Translations under genes and position numbers: made by a program
From: Liolophura sinensis
Taxonomy: Eukaryota > Mollusca > Polyplacophora > Chitonida > Chitonidae
Direction of reading: 5' to 3'
Assembly: GCF_032854445.1 (NCBI RefSeq)
Contig: NC_088297.1
Coordinates: 8,545,375 to 8,609,374 of the forward strand
DNA: 64,000 nt
The notes under the pieces: model-generated
Database searches by the model: none
Seen by the model: only the letters and a program-made list of their open reading frames with translations
What the model was told of the DNA's origin: nothing
Shown here: one piece after another, positions 22,306 to 33,595 of the stretch
Layout: every line of letters starts with the position of its first letter
Numbering within the stretch: position 1 is the first letter of the stretch

Positions 22306-22359
22306 TATACGTTCAAATCCAGCTTCTGCAACGACAAATTTATAGTTAGTTAGGTTGCT

Positions 22360-22566
22360 TCTGCCTCAATCGGTATGTGAAATATTCATCAGTACACGCT
22401 AGGTAAAACACCCAGAGGGCCTCCCTGGCCGAGGTGGATAGCATGCCAGTGCGGTGCCATGAGCCTCTTACCAATACGGCCGCTGTGAACTCAAGTCCAG
22501 ATCATGCTGGCTTTGTTTCCAACTGCACGCGGGAAGGTCTGACATCAACCTGCAGATTGCTGGGGT
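22360..22566 (+). mobile_element. SINE family A fragments, back to back
   Basis: A tail fragment (GTGAAATATTCATCAGTACA, 22360-22412) is followed by a head-and-body fragment starting GGCCTCCCTGGCCGAGGTGG (22418). The latter includes a B-box-like ACTCAAGTCC and stops about half way. Confidence 0.75.
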
Positions 22567-23518
22567 GTACCCCTCTTATATATCATTAGCTTATAAAGTG
22601 CTACAGGTAGATATATTTATAGGCGATGAGTACCTGATAATGAAGCACGCTTTTACACGAATCTCTGAACACGGACATCCTTTTTCAACAGTGCTTTTCT
22701 GATAGCTATTCATACATTTTCGATTCTGCGAATTTTGAAGTTTAATGGGTTTAGAAAGCTCCAGTAAATGTGAATGTGTCATACCATGTATGACGCTAAT
22801 GAATTGTTACTGAAAATGTCCGTTTCAGCTATATATAGACCCGTGCCGGTGTAACATTACGTGACCCGGATGTAGTCCGCCAAAGCCATATAACAAAGAT
22901 AGGAACGTGAAGCTCTTTACAACGACAGGTGACTTATACACAGCACGCTATGCTACAAAATTACATTCAACTTTGCCCTAGTCAACATACACATGTACCT
23001 AAGCAGGTCCAAAAACACATATTAATGACTTGTGGGCGGCTTTATGTTATTTATTTATTTATTTGTAAATTTAGTTTCATTTTATTTCATTTAATATCAG
23101 TCAGCCATCCAGTTATTCAGTCCGTCCGTCTATCCGTTAGTTACTTACTGCCTTATTTATTGTCCAGGATTCAACAACTGCACTTTTCGGCCAAACTTCC
23201 ACACTCGTTACAGTGCAGATTTCAGCTAATGCAATAAATTCCCGGCACGTTTCCATAAAGATGCAAGTTATACCACGATTGCAATAGGCCTAATATCGGC
23301 AGTGCACTAGGTCATTCAATGTACGTTTCATCGATAATAATACATAGCAATGGTATTCTTACACACTTCCTTATTCCTATAGTTATAATGCACGAGGCAC
23401 CGTCCACATTACTGACGCACGCTACTTGTTTTTCTACACCTAATACAAATATCCTAACTTAAAGCCACAGCCAAAAACCTGCAGGACCTGGATTCGAATG
23501 TATATGTATGTATCCAGG
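22567..23518. other. no gene recognised
   Basis: Unique DNA with short TTTA runs near 23050. The 102-codon ORF at 22929-23237 shows no domain. Confidence 0.45.
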
Positions 23519-23680
23519 GCTTTAACGCCATATATATATATGACGAGGAGTTACTAGGTGTATGTCTTCGCGTGACGGGGAGTTTCCATGCAACCAAATT
23601 TCCGCCCCCACTCATGTATCATGCTGAAGACACCAGACATGACACTCCACCCAGTCAAATTATACTGACGCCGGGACATG
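23519..23680 (-). mobile_element. SINE family C, partial
   Basis: Contains GACGAGGAGTTACTAGGTGT and ATGCTGAAGACACCAGACAT, the central block of family C; the head is missing. Confidence 0.75.
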
Positions 23681-23699
23681 TGAGTGAAATGGTTTTGAT

Positions 23700-23800
23700 T
23701 TGGACTTGAATTCTCCCGAACCTGAACTCACTGCGATCGCACTGGCGAGAGGTTCCTGAGTCAATATCCTGCATTAGCAGGCTAACTACCAGAAATACTC
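23700..23800 (-). mobile_element. SINE family A head fragment
   Basis: CCTGAACTCACTGCGATCGC, GAGAGGTTCCTGAGTCA and GGCTAACTACC are a diverged reverse complement of the tRNA-like end. Confidence 0.65.
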
Positions 23801-24216
23801 AAGAATCTATCAATAACACGATGACAGTCAAAACTGTGGATAGAGGATAGCGGAGTGTTCGGCGTAAACCACTGATCTTTGGCACGTCATTTACGAACTT
23901 TCCCACATGTGATGTACAGATATACACACCATACTGGTAGAGGACAAGTGCCCTTTGTGGACTGGGCGAACGGCTACATGAGCTTCGCTGCTTGTTTATT
24001 GTCACTAAGGCCTCCGCAAGCAGTCAGAGCGGTGAAATAAACGAAATGGAATCCTTCTTACTGTGTTAAACCCCAGTTAAATAGATAAATCCCTATTCAT
24101 GTACAACTTTGAAGAAACTTAAATGTCATGTGGCATGACACTGCATTTTCCACCTTAAGTATTACACATGAAGTTGCGTCCGTGATGTATACGTGTGCAA
24201 CTTTTAGTAAACCTTT

Positions 24217-24290
24217 CTATTTATTTATTTATTTACTTATTTGATCGGTCTTTTACAGTTCACTTGTACGACTGCGGCCAGCATGATCGA
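24217..24290 (-). mobile_element. SINE family A tail fragment
   Basis: TTTATTTATTTATTTACTTA, then GATCGGTCTTTTACAG and TACGACTGCGGCCAGCAT. Confidence 0.75.
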
Positions 24291-25067
24291 CAGTTTTCAT
24301 TTGTTGGTGTGGTGACAACAAATGTATTTTTAAAAGTTAAACGCGTTTTTGCACAGATCATCCTGATCTTGAATATATCATATTTATGTATTATTCAAAG
24401 TCTGAATATTGCGAACCAACGGTGGCCTTGTAATCCTATGTGTCATTTCCTTAAACACATTGTCGTAATGTACGAGTCAAATTTCTCTTGTGTCTGACGC
24501 AAGTCATCAGGGCCGTTTCAATTAACAGTTGTGAAATGTCCAAGCTGGACCTGTGTCTGACATCCAAGGCTTTTTTCGTTAAAAAAAAACCGTTGCAGAC
24601 ATTTGGTAACCTTCAGGCTCCTTCTCAAAATGTGGCAATACTTAAAGTGAATTACTCAACGCGTCCAAATCATCCGTGCACAAAGCGCTTTCAAATTTAC
24701 AGATTGATAAAAATGCCATAGGCGGAAATGCACACTGTAACTAGATGGTTAAAGGTCTATGTCTCCGCATCAGAAATTGCCCAATACTACTGACCTTAGG
24801 TAAGATTGCTTTACAACTGACATAGCGTTTCTTACGAAATTCCCCATTTGTGCTGAAAGTTCAAAAAGCAGGTACAGTGCGACTGTGATGTATAGGCTTA
24901 GCCCAAAAGTTGACCTTCTTCACCAGTGAATGAACACGAGTGTTGAATTTCAGCTGGGACGCGATTAGTCGATCTACGCACGATTCAATCGATTTTCTTT
25001 GAATATTACGTATTCCTTACACCCGAACATGCCCGAACGTAGGCCTATAACCAGAACGTATGCTATA
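24291..25067. other. no gene recognised
   Basis: Unique DNA; two short plus-strand ORFs without domains. Confidence 0.45.
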
Positions 25068-25424
25068 CACTAAAAAAATAATCTGTTAATTTCAGCTGAA
25101 AGTCTGTTGTCTGAGTGATGCAAGAATGTATTCTCCTATAACAGCAGATTGTTCTGTTACATATCTTTATTTATTTATTTATTTATTTGATTGGTGTTTT
25201 ACGCCATAGTCAAGAATATTTCACTCACACGACGCCGGCCAGCATTATGGCGTAGGGAAACCGGGCAGAACCCGGGGGGAAACCCACGACCATCCGCAGG
25301 TTGCAGCCATAACAGGATATTACGTTGAATATGAGATAATATCGTGTTATAATAACAGATTACATTCTAGCATCACCCAGACAACAGACTTTCTCTCAAA
25401 ATTAACAGATTAATTTTTTGAGTG
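25068..25424. mobile_element. TIR element (MITE-like), copy 1, carrying a SINE
   Basis: Ends are inverted repeats of about 80 bp: CACTAAAAAAATAATCTGTT at the left and its partner AACAGATTAATTTTTTGAGTG at the right. TA dinucleotides flank both ends (25066-25067 and 25425-25426). There is no coding capacity. A minus-oriented family A SINE (about 25165-25306) interrupts it. Confidence 0.85.
25165..25306 (-). mobile_element. SINE family A nested in TIR element copy 1
   Basis: Runs from a TTTA-repeat tail and GATTGGTGTTTTACGCC to ACCATCCGCAGGTTGC, where the head half is deleted together with adjoining TIR-element sequence. Confidence 0.9.
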
Positions 25425-25426
25425 TA

Positions 25427-26602
25427 CCCGCTTGAACGTACGAGTGTGTATCGTCTTTGAGTTCGATGGTACACTATACGTTGCTAATTCCGCAAATAGA
25501 CGTTTTCAATCTTATCTAAAAGATGCCAAACACATTCTCACAACCAGCACCAGAGATTGCGAAATCACCCATTACATACACAGTATATCCAGGCCGCCAG
25601 TGATTGTGTGTCTTAAGCTTTAAGAGTTTGAGATTCACTGAATACATTATATCTGCAAAACTTTGACCCCGTATGACTTCGGCTATGTAAGTCCACACGC
25701 AACATTTACATTAGGGCCTTTTTATAGCCTATATACTTCAAAGTTTTCCAGGAGAGGAAGGTAAACTCGACTGAATTACAGCAGACATTGATTGCCTATT
25801 GGTGACGGTATATTGGATCTGTTAAATGCTTTCCTGGTTTCAAAATGGCGTCTTCTCGAGGCAGAGGTGTATACTTTTCCTCGAAGATTCCTCTGGGATA
25901 ACCTCTAAGTTTAGAATATAGGCTTGACCAGTGTATGTGCCTTTCTCCTAATGCGCCCTTCTCGTAACTACATGTAGCTGTGTATGTAGGGTAATCTACC
26001 ATCATGACCACAGCTAAAAGTGACCAGTCAGTTGTTGGAGCGCTCAATTATCGACCCGGTTAACCACAGCCCGTAACAGGCTACATGCGGTCATCGAGCG
26101 GTCATCGTCCAGATCAGAACAACTAAAACTAGATATAGGCCTGCACTATTGATACACGCCCCATTTACACGCGGGGTCAAATAGGGTGACGTCACTGACG
26201 CCAAATATGCACGCATTGACCCAGGTCGGATTTCATAACCTCTACGATTATGAATCACATTTGCTCGCCTTTATTTTGACCCCGCGACATTGTGTCTATA
26301 TAGTAAAATACAAGCGGACGAAACAAGCTAAAGGCTCAATGCAGTGAACCTGTTTATACCTTTGACGACAAAAGAGTTGACGACAAACTCGAAACTCTCC
26401 TAGTGAAAATGAATAAATGCTGCAAATGTTTCTATATTAACGCACTAGCAAACGAATCATGGTAAAGGCTCAGTGGAGTAAAATGAATTTCTCGACAAAA
26501 CGACAGAATTTCTAACGAAAGTGCCCATAATTAAATAAATACATAAATTAAAGTGTGGAGGTTTCACTACAAGTGAGAACGAATGAATGAACGAATGAAT
26601 GA
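25427..26602. other. no gene recognised
   Basis: Unique DNA. It holds a 12-bp inverted repeat pair at 26170-26181 and 26275-26286 and a GAAT-type simple repeat near 26580-26600. Confidence 0.45.
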
Positions 26603-26752
26603 ATTTATTTATTTCTTTATTTACCCATTTTATTTTTTTACACCGTACTCAAGAATATTTCACTTATACAACGGCAGCCAGCATTATGGTGGGAGGAAAC
26701 CGGACATGCGCATCACGGGGGAAACCAACAACCATCCGCAGGTTGCTGGAAG
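26603..26752 (-). mobile_element. SINE family A, 5'-truncated
   Basis: TTTA-rich tail, ACACCGTACTCAAGAATATT, then GGTGGGAGGAAACCGG and CATCCGCAGGTTGCTGGA. A GAATGAATGAATGAAT repeat borders both sides. Confidence 0.88.
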
Positions 26753-26771
26753 AGAGAATGAATGAATGAAT

Positions 26772-27148
26772 AACTGATTATGGCTTTAGGCCACTTTTGC
26801 TATATTGTTCTCATATTGTGGCGAGGACATGTTTAAACCTGGAGACTGTAAATGGTTTTCTATGTGATAATGAGAACATCCAAAATGAAACAAAATAAAC
26901 AAACATTTTTAATACAAGTGAGTAGCTTTTACAGCACACATGCAAAACTTACGAATCTCCCCAATCCACACCCTAGTCCCCACCCCACCAGATTTTAACA
27001 GAAACCATGTGAAATGTTTGCTAAGCGTTTAAAATTAAAGAACTACGTTTAGTTAAATTTATACAAAGGAGGTTCGCTTCGTCGAGAAACCTACATGATT
27101 GGCACACGAATTGACTGACTGACTGACTGACTGACTGACTTGACCGAG
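26772..27148. other. no gene; (GACT)n simple repeat at 27112-27141
   Basis: Unique DNA followed by about seven GACT units directly before the next SINE, where a TTTA tail would normally lie. Confidence 0.6.
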
Positions 27149-27354
27149 TGGTGTTTTACGTCGTACTCAAGAATATTTCACTTATACGACGGCGGCCAGC
27201 ATTATGGTGGGAGGAAACCGGGCACAGCCTGGGGGAAACCCACGACCATCCGCAGGTTGCTGGCAGACCTTCCCACATACGGCCGGAGAGGAAGCCAGCA
27301 TGAGCTGGACTTGAACTCACAGCGACCGCATTGGTGAGAGACTGCTGGGTCATC
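27149..27354 (-). mobile_element. SINE family A, well preserved
   Basis: GTGGTGTTTTACGTCGTACT to GCATTGGTGAGAGACTGCTG, GGTCAT. The body is near consensus, but the A-box part of the head is missing. Confidence 0.92.
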
Positions 27355-29380
27355 CACACGAATTCACGCTGTGTTTCTACATGCAGAACTTACATGTACA
27401 TGTATATTAAAAAAAAAAAAAAACAGGTCTTAGACTGTTCAGTGTATAATTAAATATGTTCGCTGTTCAACATGCATGCACTTATAAGGTACTTTTATTC
27501 TGTTGATAAGCATACTAGCCAAGTGTCTCGATATAACATCCAGTTCACCATAATCACAGCATTATACGATTAGATATACGAATTGATTACGCAAATCAGG
27601 CTTGGAGTAGGCTTGTATTCACATGAAGTCACACATACAATATATGAAATATAAACAAATGTAGATTAGTTCTGTTAGAATGCTAATTAACTGCTTATAT
27701 GGGCACGAGGAAGTTACGTAAGCTGTGCGATATTTATACACAAGTATGCAGTAAAGACAGTATGAGCTAAAAGTGGGCTGACCCACGTTTAATTAGGGGT
27801 TATAAGTAATGGTATTTGCGCGATGTGCATATATTTGCACGGCCTAAACGGTGAAAGGGGTTTCCGTCCACCTATCCCGGTTTAATATCTACCGTAGGAA
27901 TTCGGTATAGCAGCAACCCAGCCTAAGAGTTCCATTGGGAGAAAGTAGTCCGGCCTCTGATATATAGTGTCTGGATTGAGTAATTGCGCGGTGAGCAGAT
28001 CTGGGTCACGGTGGCCAAAAAATCGATATACCTGCATGCAAAAGCTGGTGTATGTATAGAGGCAGCAATCGGTACCAGCAAATGAGTTCGGATGCACGAA
28101 TTTACGGTAAAAAAAATTCCACTCCAGCCTTCCTTCGTGTCAGTACATCCCGCTGTAGTCTAATGTGATTGTATTGAAACTGGTCTTCAATCACATGGAG
28201 GGGAGGGGGGGGGGGGGGTGGTAGGGGTGAATACATAACGGAGAAACGACCACGGATGTGAAACGTTGTTCATTACAAAGGGCTATCTGCGTAGAACCCA
28301 TCGATTACGTAACTCACTGAACCTCGACTTACACAAAGAATGATTCTAGTTTAGCGAGGCTAGAGTCTAAACCAGTCCAATTTACTCTATATAATCAGGT
28401 ATGATTGTATCTGGTATAGGCGAACAATGCTGTGAAATGAGATTGAACTGTTATATTTTGTATAATTACGGCATTACTACTGCAAATACTGATTGTTTTT
28501 ATAATATATAGTTTACTTATTTCCCCTACTCATACGGCTGACTGCGATCACATATGCATAAATGAAAAATGCTTCATTAGTTGTGTACGTGGTTAATTTA
28601 ACCCCAATCAACTAAATGGGTAAAAAAAAAAATGTAATGATTTTGCAAATGTATCATTTATGTCGGCAACAATGGAGAGCGCAATGGAATCTGGTGGAAC
28701 AGTGGAGACAGATTGAGACGCGGTTGCAGGCACTGGCATTGGTAGTTTACAGCAACAGATACATGAGGAATACCTTCAGCGAACGACCAAGTTAGCTCTA
28801 ACGGTCTAAGCACATGCAGGGATCCATTCATCTTTCCTAGCTATAGCTCTAGTGGTGTTCAATCGATATCAGTGCCTCAGGGGCTACACTGTATGAGCCA
28901 CTTCACTTTTGCACACGGTGAAAATGAAAACGATGTCCCATTCCCAAAGCCTGGGACCAGTCTGATTAATTGCGTCGTCGGTATTCTTCAAACCCGCTGG
29001 CCAAAGAGTGTTTATACGAAATGAAGTTAATTAATGCAGACAAACGCATTAGATGCTGGAACTGCAACTAGTGCATATATATGCTGATTGATATGGCCAC
29101 GTGGTTCAGTCCGCGGCAACCTGATACAGTCATCACGTGCACCATTATAAAGGTTACAGGCAGACTGGCGGACGGACGGACAGACGGGCGTACGAAAAGA
29201 CAGCCAGACAGAAAGACAAGCAGGCAAAGACTCTGGGGCGGACGAGTACAGCTCCGCTATACACGAAAACGTGCTGCATGTCTTCCCGTGAGCGAACAAA
29301 AGGCAGTAAATCACAATGACTATTAATTTCAGTAGAACGACGTTGATGTGGTTGTTTTCGTAGTCTAGCGTTCGTTGAAG
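27355..29380. other. no gene recognised
   Basis: About 2 kb of unique DNA. It contains an A-run near 27410, a G-rich tract near 28199-28230 and a GACGGACG-type short repeat near 29168-29190. The opposed ORFs at 29027-29455 overlap in several frames and look like shadows of simple sequence. Confidence 0.45.
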
Positions 29381-29384
29381 ACCA

Positions 29385-29585
29385 CCTATCTTCCACCAAT
29401 ATGGTGTGAATATCTGATCGTCACATGTGGGAAAGTTTGTCAGTAACTTGCTCAAAGGTCGGTGGTTTACGCTGGGCAGTTCAGTTTATTGCATCAATAA
29501 AATTGACCGCTACCGAACATGTGAGAAATTCTCGAGTATGGCCTTAAGCAACAATCATATAGATAAATAAATAGATAAATAAATA
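29385..29585 (+). mobile_element. SINE-like, highly diverged
   Basis: ATGTGGGAAAGTTTGTCAGT, GGTCGGTGGTTTACGC and GAGAAATTCTCGAGTATGGC follow family A in order, ending in a GATAAATAAATA tail, but identity is low. Confidence 0.6.
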
Positions 29586-30052
29586 AATACTTTGAGTGGT
29601 GCTACACACATTGATCTAAAGCTTATGGGTGGAAAAATCGAAATAAACCGCCACTTTTGACCATGACGTGCGGCCCAAAACAATAATCAAATGAATAAAA
29701 TAGTCAGACAACTATAAACAGGCTTGACACATCAGGCTATTGCCTTGTTGCTAATATCAAAATACATTTAATCTATCCGAAGTAAAATCGTGCAAATCAG
29801 TTTTGTAAGTTCCTCGCTTGTCATCCTATTTGCCTTATCAATTTTTGTATAACTATACCGATGTCTTTTATACGTTGGCAAAGGCTGTCTGGTCAAATGA
29901 TATCACGGACAATTTTAAACATTACGCAAGATATAAACAAATTAATCATAGGTCATTTTATTTTAAAATGATATCATCGATAAAAAAATATGAAGATTTA
30001 AGTTCTAGACCTAAAAATCGGGATTAGTCAAGAGTAGTTAATAATAATTGAA
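29586..30052. other. no gene recognised
   Basis: AT-rich unique DNA. Confidence 0.4.
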
Positions 30053-30688
30053 GACTGCCTGTGTGTCGGAGCCAGTGCTCCTAACTGACCAGTTATGTGT
30101 GAATAGACTGCCTGTCTGTCGGAGCCAGTGCTGCTAACTGACCAGTTATGTGTGAATAGACTGCCTATGTGTCGGAGCCAGTGCTGCTAACTGACCAGTT
30201 ATGTGTGAATAGACTGCCTGTGTGTCGGAGCCAGTTCTGCTAACTGACCAGTTATGTGTGAATAGACTTCCTGTGTGTCGGAGCCAGTGCTGCTAACTGA
30301 CTAGTTATGTGTGAATAGACTGTCTATGTGTCGGAGCCAGTGCTGCTAACTGACTAGTTATGTGTGAATAGACTGTCTATGTGTCGGAGCCAGTGCTGCT
30401 AACTGACCAGTTATGTGTGAATAGACTGCCTGTGTGTCGGAGCCAGTGCTGCTAACTGACCAGTTATGTGTGAATAGACTGCCCGTGTGTCGGAGCCAGT
30501 GCTCCTAACTGACCAGTTATGTGTGAATAGACTGTCTGTGTGTCGGAGCCAGTGCTGCTAACTGACCAGTTATGTGTGAATAGACTGCCTGTGTGTCGGA
30601 GCCAGTGCTGCTAACTGACCAGTTATGTGTGAATAGACTGCCTGTGTGTCGGAGCCAGTGCTCCTAACTGATCATTTATGTGTGAATA
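30053..30688 (+). repeat. minisatellite, 53-bp unit, 12 copies
   Basis: GACTGCCTGTGTGTCGGAGC, CAGTGCTGCTAACTGACCAG and TTATGTGTGAATA repeat with a strict 53-bp period. Copies differ by only 1-4 bases, which indicates recent expansion or homogenisation. Confidence 0.96.
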
Positions 30689-30730
30689 CACGCTTGCACA
30701 GCTACATTCAAACCATCATTATAAAAACTG

Positions 30731-30732
<2 letters not shown>

Positions 30733-30811
<79 letters not shown>
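30733..30811. repeat. (TA)n microsatellite, about 39 units
   Basis: An uninterrupted TA run 45 bp after the 53-bp minisatellite. Confidence 0.97.
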
Positions 30812-30814
<3 letters not shown>

Positions 30815-31007
30815 TGTGACGCGTACGTGTTGAATGACATAACAATAAGCATGAACAACAGGCATAAGTAACGAGTTAGAGCTCATAATTGTGACATCCA
30901 CGCGTGCACATAAGAAAGTGTTAATTCTATAAATACATCACAATGTGTGCAGAACTTTCCTTTTTTAAACTGCTCCTCTACACTGAAATATAAGTATGCA
31001 TGTATGT

Positions 31008-31312
31008 TTGGGTTTTTTACGTCGTGCTTAACAATCTTTCAGTTGAACGACGAGGAGTCATTAGGTGTGTGCACTTATGCTGTGTCGTCTTGTGGCAGGG
31101 TGAGCCCATGACGCCAAAGTGCTGCAGTTACTGAGGTATCATGCCGAAGACACCAGACATGACACCCCAACCAGTGACATTTATATTGACAGCGGACCAA
31201 GCAGTCCTGCTTCCTTGGTCTAACCTCTCATTGCCAAACGCCAAGCCATGCTGCAAAATGTATCATTTTTAAAGTCTTTACTATGACCCGCATCGGGTTT
31301 GATCCTAGGTAT
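31008..31312 (-). mobile_element. SINE family C
   Basis: TTACGTCGTGCTTAACAATC, GACGAGGAGTCATTAGGTGT, ATGCCGAAGACACCAGACAT and TTTAAAGTCTTTACTATGAC. The tRNA-like head is lost after GGGTTTGATCCTAGG. Confidence 0.85.
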
Positions 31313-31445
31313 TCCAACGTAGACCCTGAAATATGCGAATTATCGTGTACATGTACATGCACACGTATACTGTAGTGAAGTTGAAAATCGTTCATATCTG
31401 TCACACGGGGTTGACCTACCTCACATCCATGGCAGACCTCCACGT

Positions 31446-31612
31446 TTATTTATTTATCTGATTGATGTTTTACGCCGTACTCAAGAATATTTCACCTATA
31501 TACGACGGCAGCCAGCATTATGGTTTATAAGAAAACCGGGCCGAGCCACCCACGTCCATCCGCTGATTGCTGTCAGATCTTCCCACGTAAGATCGGAGAG
31601 GAAGCCAACATG
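31446..31612 (-). mobile_element. SINE family A, partial
   Basis: TTTATTTATCTGATTGATGT, ACGCCGTACTCAAGAATATT and ATCGGAGAGGAAGCCAACAT. It stops before the B box. Confidence 0.88.
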
Positions 31613-31776
31613 CACTAATTATGTACTTATATATAATATTCCACAGCTATATATCACAGAACGTATCGAATATCGAAGAACAGACGTACATATACATAGA
31701 TTCCTCTCTTTTGTGCTTATAACATTCTATAACGGTACGTGGTCAGCTTCATGGAAAGATCTGATCAAATCACACC

Positions 31777-32037
31777 GGGGCCTCCGTGGCACAGTTGGTT
31801 AGCGCGCTAGCGCAGCGTTATGACCCAGCAGTCTCTCACCAATGCGGTCGCTGTTAGTTCAAGTCCAGTTCATGCTGGCTTCCTCTCCGGTCGTACGTGG
31901 GAAGGTCTTGCAGAAACTTGCGGATGGTCGTGGGTTTCCCCCGGGCTCTGTCCGGTTTCCACCCACTATAATGCACGCATAAGTGAAATATTCTTGAGTA
32001 CGGCGTAAAACACCAATCAAATAAATAAATAACTCAC
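31777..32037 (+). mobile_element. SINE family A, full-length
   Basis: A complete tRNA-like head has A box TGGCACAGTTGGTTAGCGC and B box GTTCAAGTCC, ending in (AAAT)n. An ATCACACC duplication flanks it at 31769-31776 and 32038-32045. It is one of the best reference copies for the family. Confidence 0.95.
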
Positions 32038-32045
32038 ATCACACC

Positions 32046-32990
32046 TACAAGTTACAGCTAAAGGAAGCCGGACCAAGCCGGGGGTGGGTGGATGGAGGCG
32101 TAAACACCTTATACCAGACCAATAACATGTACCTAATAGCACTTATCATTCCACCTCACTCATCAGTAGTTATAGCTGACGTTACCCAAAATACATGAAA
32201 ACTGTTGTAAATGAAATATAGCAAACTGGAAACCTTCATATATGGTGATTCAGTCGCATGAGACAGGAATGATGTAGAAAAATCCCAAATACGATATTGG
32301 TGCACACAAGCTTTTAGCTGCCCGCTGAGTCTAAATTTTACTGGCAGTTGAGACGTCACTAAAGTCTGGTCAGTGAGACAAATGCAATTTACATATTGGC
32401 AAAACCGTGTATATGTATGTTGATGGTCGGCCACAAACACAGACTGAATGGAATCAACAGAATACAACACGTGATTCCTCTGTCTCTCCACTCCCCCTTC
32501 CGATCCCCCTCCTGACCTTCCCCCATAACGACAGGTGACGGAAGTTCGGAAACACAGGTGATCCTGTGATACTGGGGCATGTGGGAACTGTGTATGGCCT
32601 CGGGGCCAAATACACAGGAGTCAATAGGTGCGCCAGATGAGCTTTCCGCAGGACGGTTGATATCCACGGCTGTCTTCTTGTTCTGTGCACACAGATTTAG
32701 CGAGACTAATCTAAACGGAACAAGCGTCTATAACAAACTTAACAACGGAAATTCAACCGGAATCGTTTTTTACATCTATATATCTATTTAGATTAGTCAA
32801 ACACGATTAGTCAAACACGATTAGTTATTTATTATAGCCAGTCGGGGCGTACAAATGTTCATACGTATAGACTTTAGTTCATGTTGCTTTCTTTCAAAAA
32901 GGGGACACGGAAAATAGTGGGGAAATAGTGATGTGTAGAAATCTGTTCGAAAATTGAAAACCCAAATGAAACATGAGGTTTCCACAGATA
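32046..32990. other. no gene recognised
   Basis: Unique DNA. A small tandem repeat of GATTAGTCAAACAC lies at 32791-32824. Overlapping minus-strand ORFs near 32156-32690 show no domain. Confidence 0.45.
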
Positions 32991-33268
32991 ATATTTATTT
33001 ATTTATTTATTTATTTGACTGATGTTTTACGCCGTACTCAAGAATACTTCACTTATACGACGGCGGCCAGCATTATGGTGGGTGGAAACCGGGCAGAGCC
33101 CGAGGGAAAATCCACGACCATCCGTAGGTTGCTGACAGACCTTCCCACGTACGACCGGAGAGTAAGCCAGCATGAGCTGGTCTTGAACTCACAGCGACCG
33201 CATTGGTAAGAGGCTTCCGGGTCACTACGCTGCGCTAGCGCGCTAACCGACTGAGCCACGGAGGCCCC
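32991..33268 (-). mobile_element. SINE family A, full-length
   Basis: From the TTTA-repeat tail through GACTGATGTTTTACGCCG to CTAACCGACTGAGCCACGGA and GGCCCC, including both A and B boxes in reverse complement. Confidence 0.95.
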
Positions 33269-33439
33269 ATTCACATATAAGAGTATATCCTCGTGTCGGC
33301 GTGACTCAAGCAGTTCAGATCTATAAATTAGCCTGTTTTGCTTATTAGCTTTGGCTTAATTCTGTTCATAATACAAGATGGAGATGTCATTTTCTAATTT
33401 AATCAATTAATTAATATGTAAGGTCAATCCCGAAGCTTG

Positions 33440-33595
33440 TATGACGGCTGTGTGGCTTATGGGTATACAAGAAACCGGAGTAAACGACCCGGGGAAAACG
33501 TAGGAGTATGCCAAGGTTGGCACAGATTCCAATGTACGACCGGAGACGTACGAAGCCAGCGTGAACTGGACACGAACACAAAGCCACCACGTTAT
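33440..33595 (-). mobile_element. diverged SINE A-like sequence
   Basis: ACAAGAAACCGGAGTAAACG, GACCCGGGGAAAACG, AATGTACGACCGGAGACG and AGCGTGAACTGGACACGAAC follow the family order with low identity; it may be an older subfamily. Confidence 0.55.

Noticed and set aside
22113-22349. Repeat-containing ORFs with VWPLMLS or CLATDVK units
   Set aside because: Products of the ~21-bp minisatellite, whose period keeps frames open.
29027-29455. 142-codon minus-strand ORF
   Set aside because: It overlaps several open frames on both strands over GACGGACG-type simple sequence; no family resemblance.
30053-30688. CRISPR-like regular array
   Set aside because: Units are contiguous 53-bp copies without unique spacers, in a eukaryotic genome; it is a minisatellite.
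30676-30901. Ile-Tyr repeat ORFs
   Set aside because: Translation of the (TA)n microsatellite.
31777-31860. tRNA gene
   Set aside because: A and B boxes are present, but the sequence is the head of a dispersed SINE with body, tail and target-site duplication, and no tRNA cloverleaf closes.
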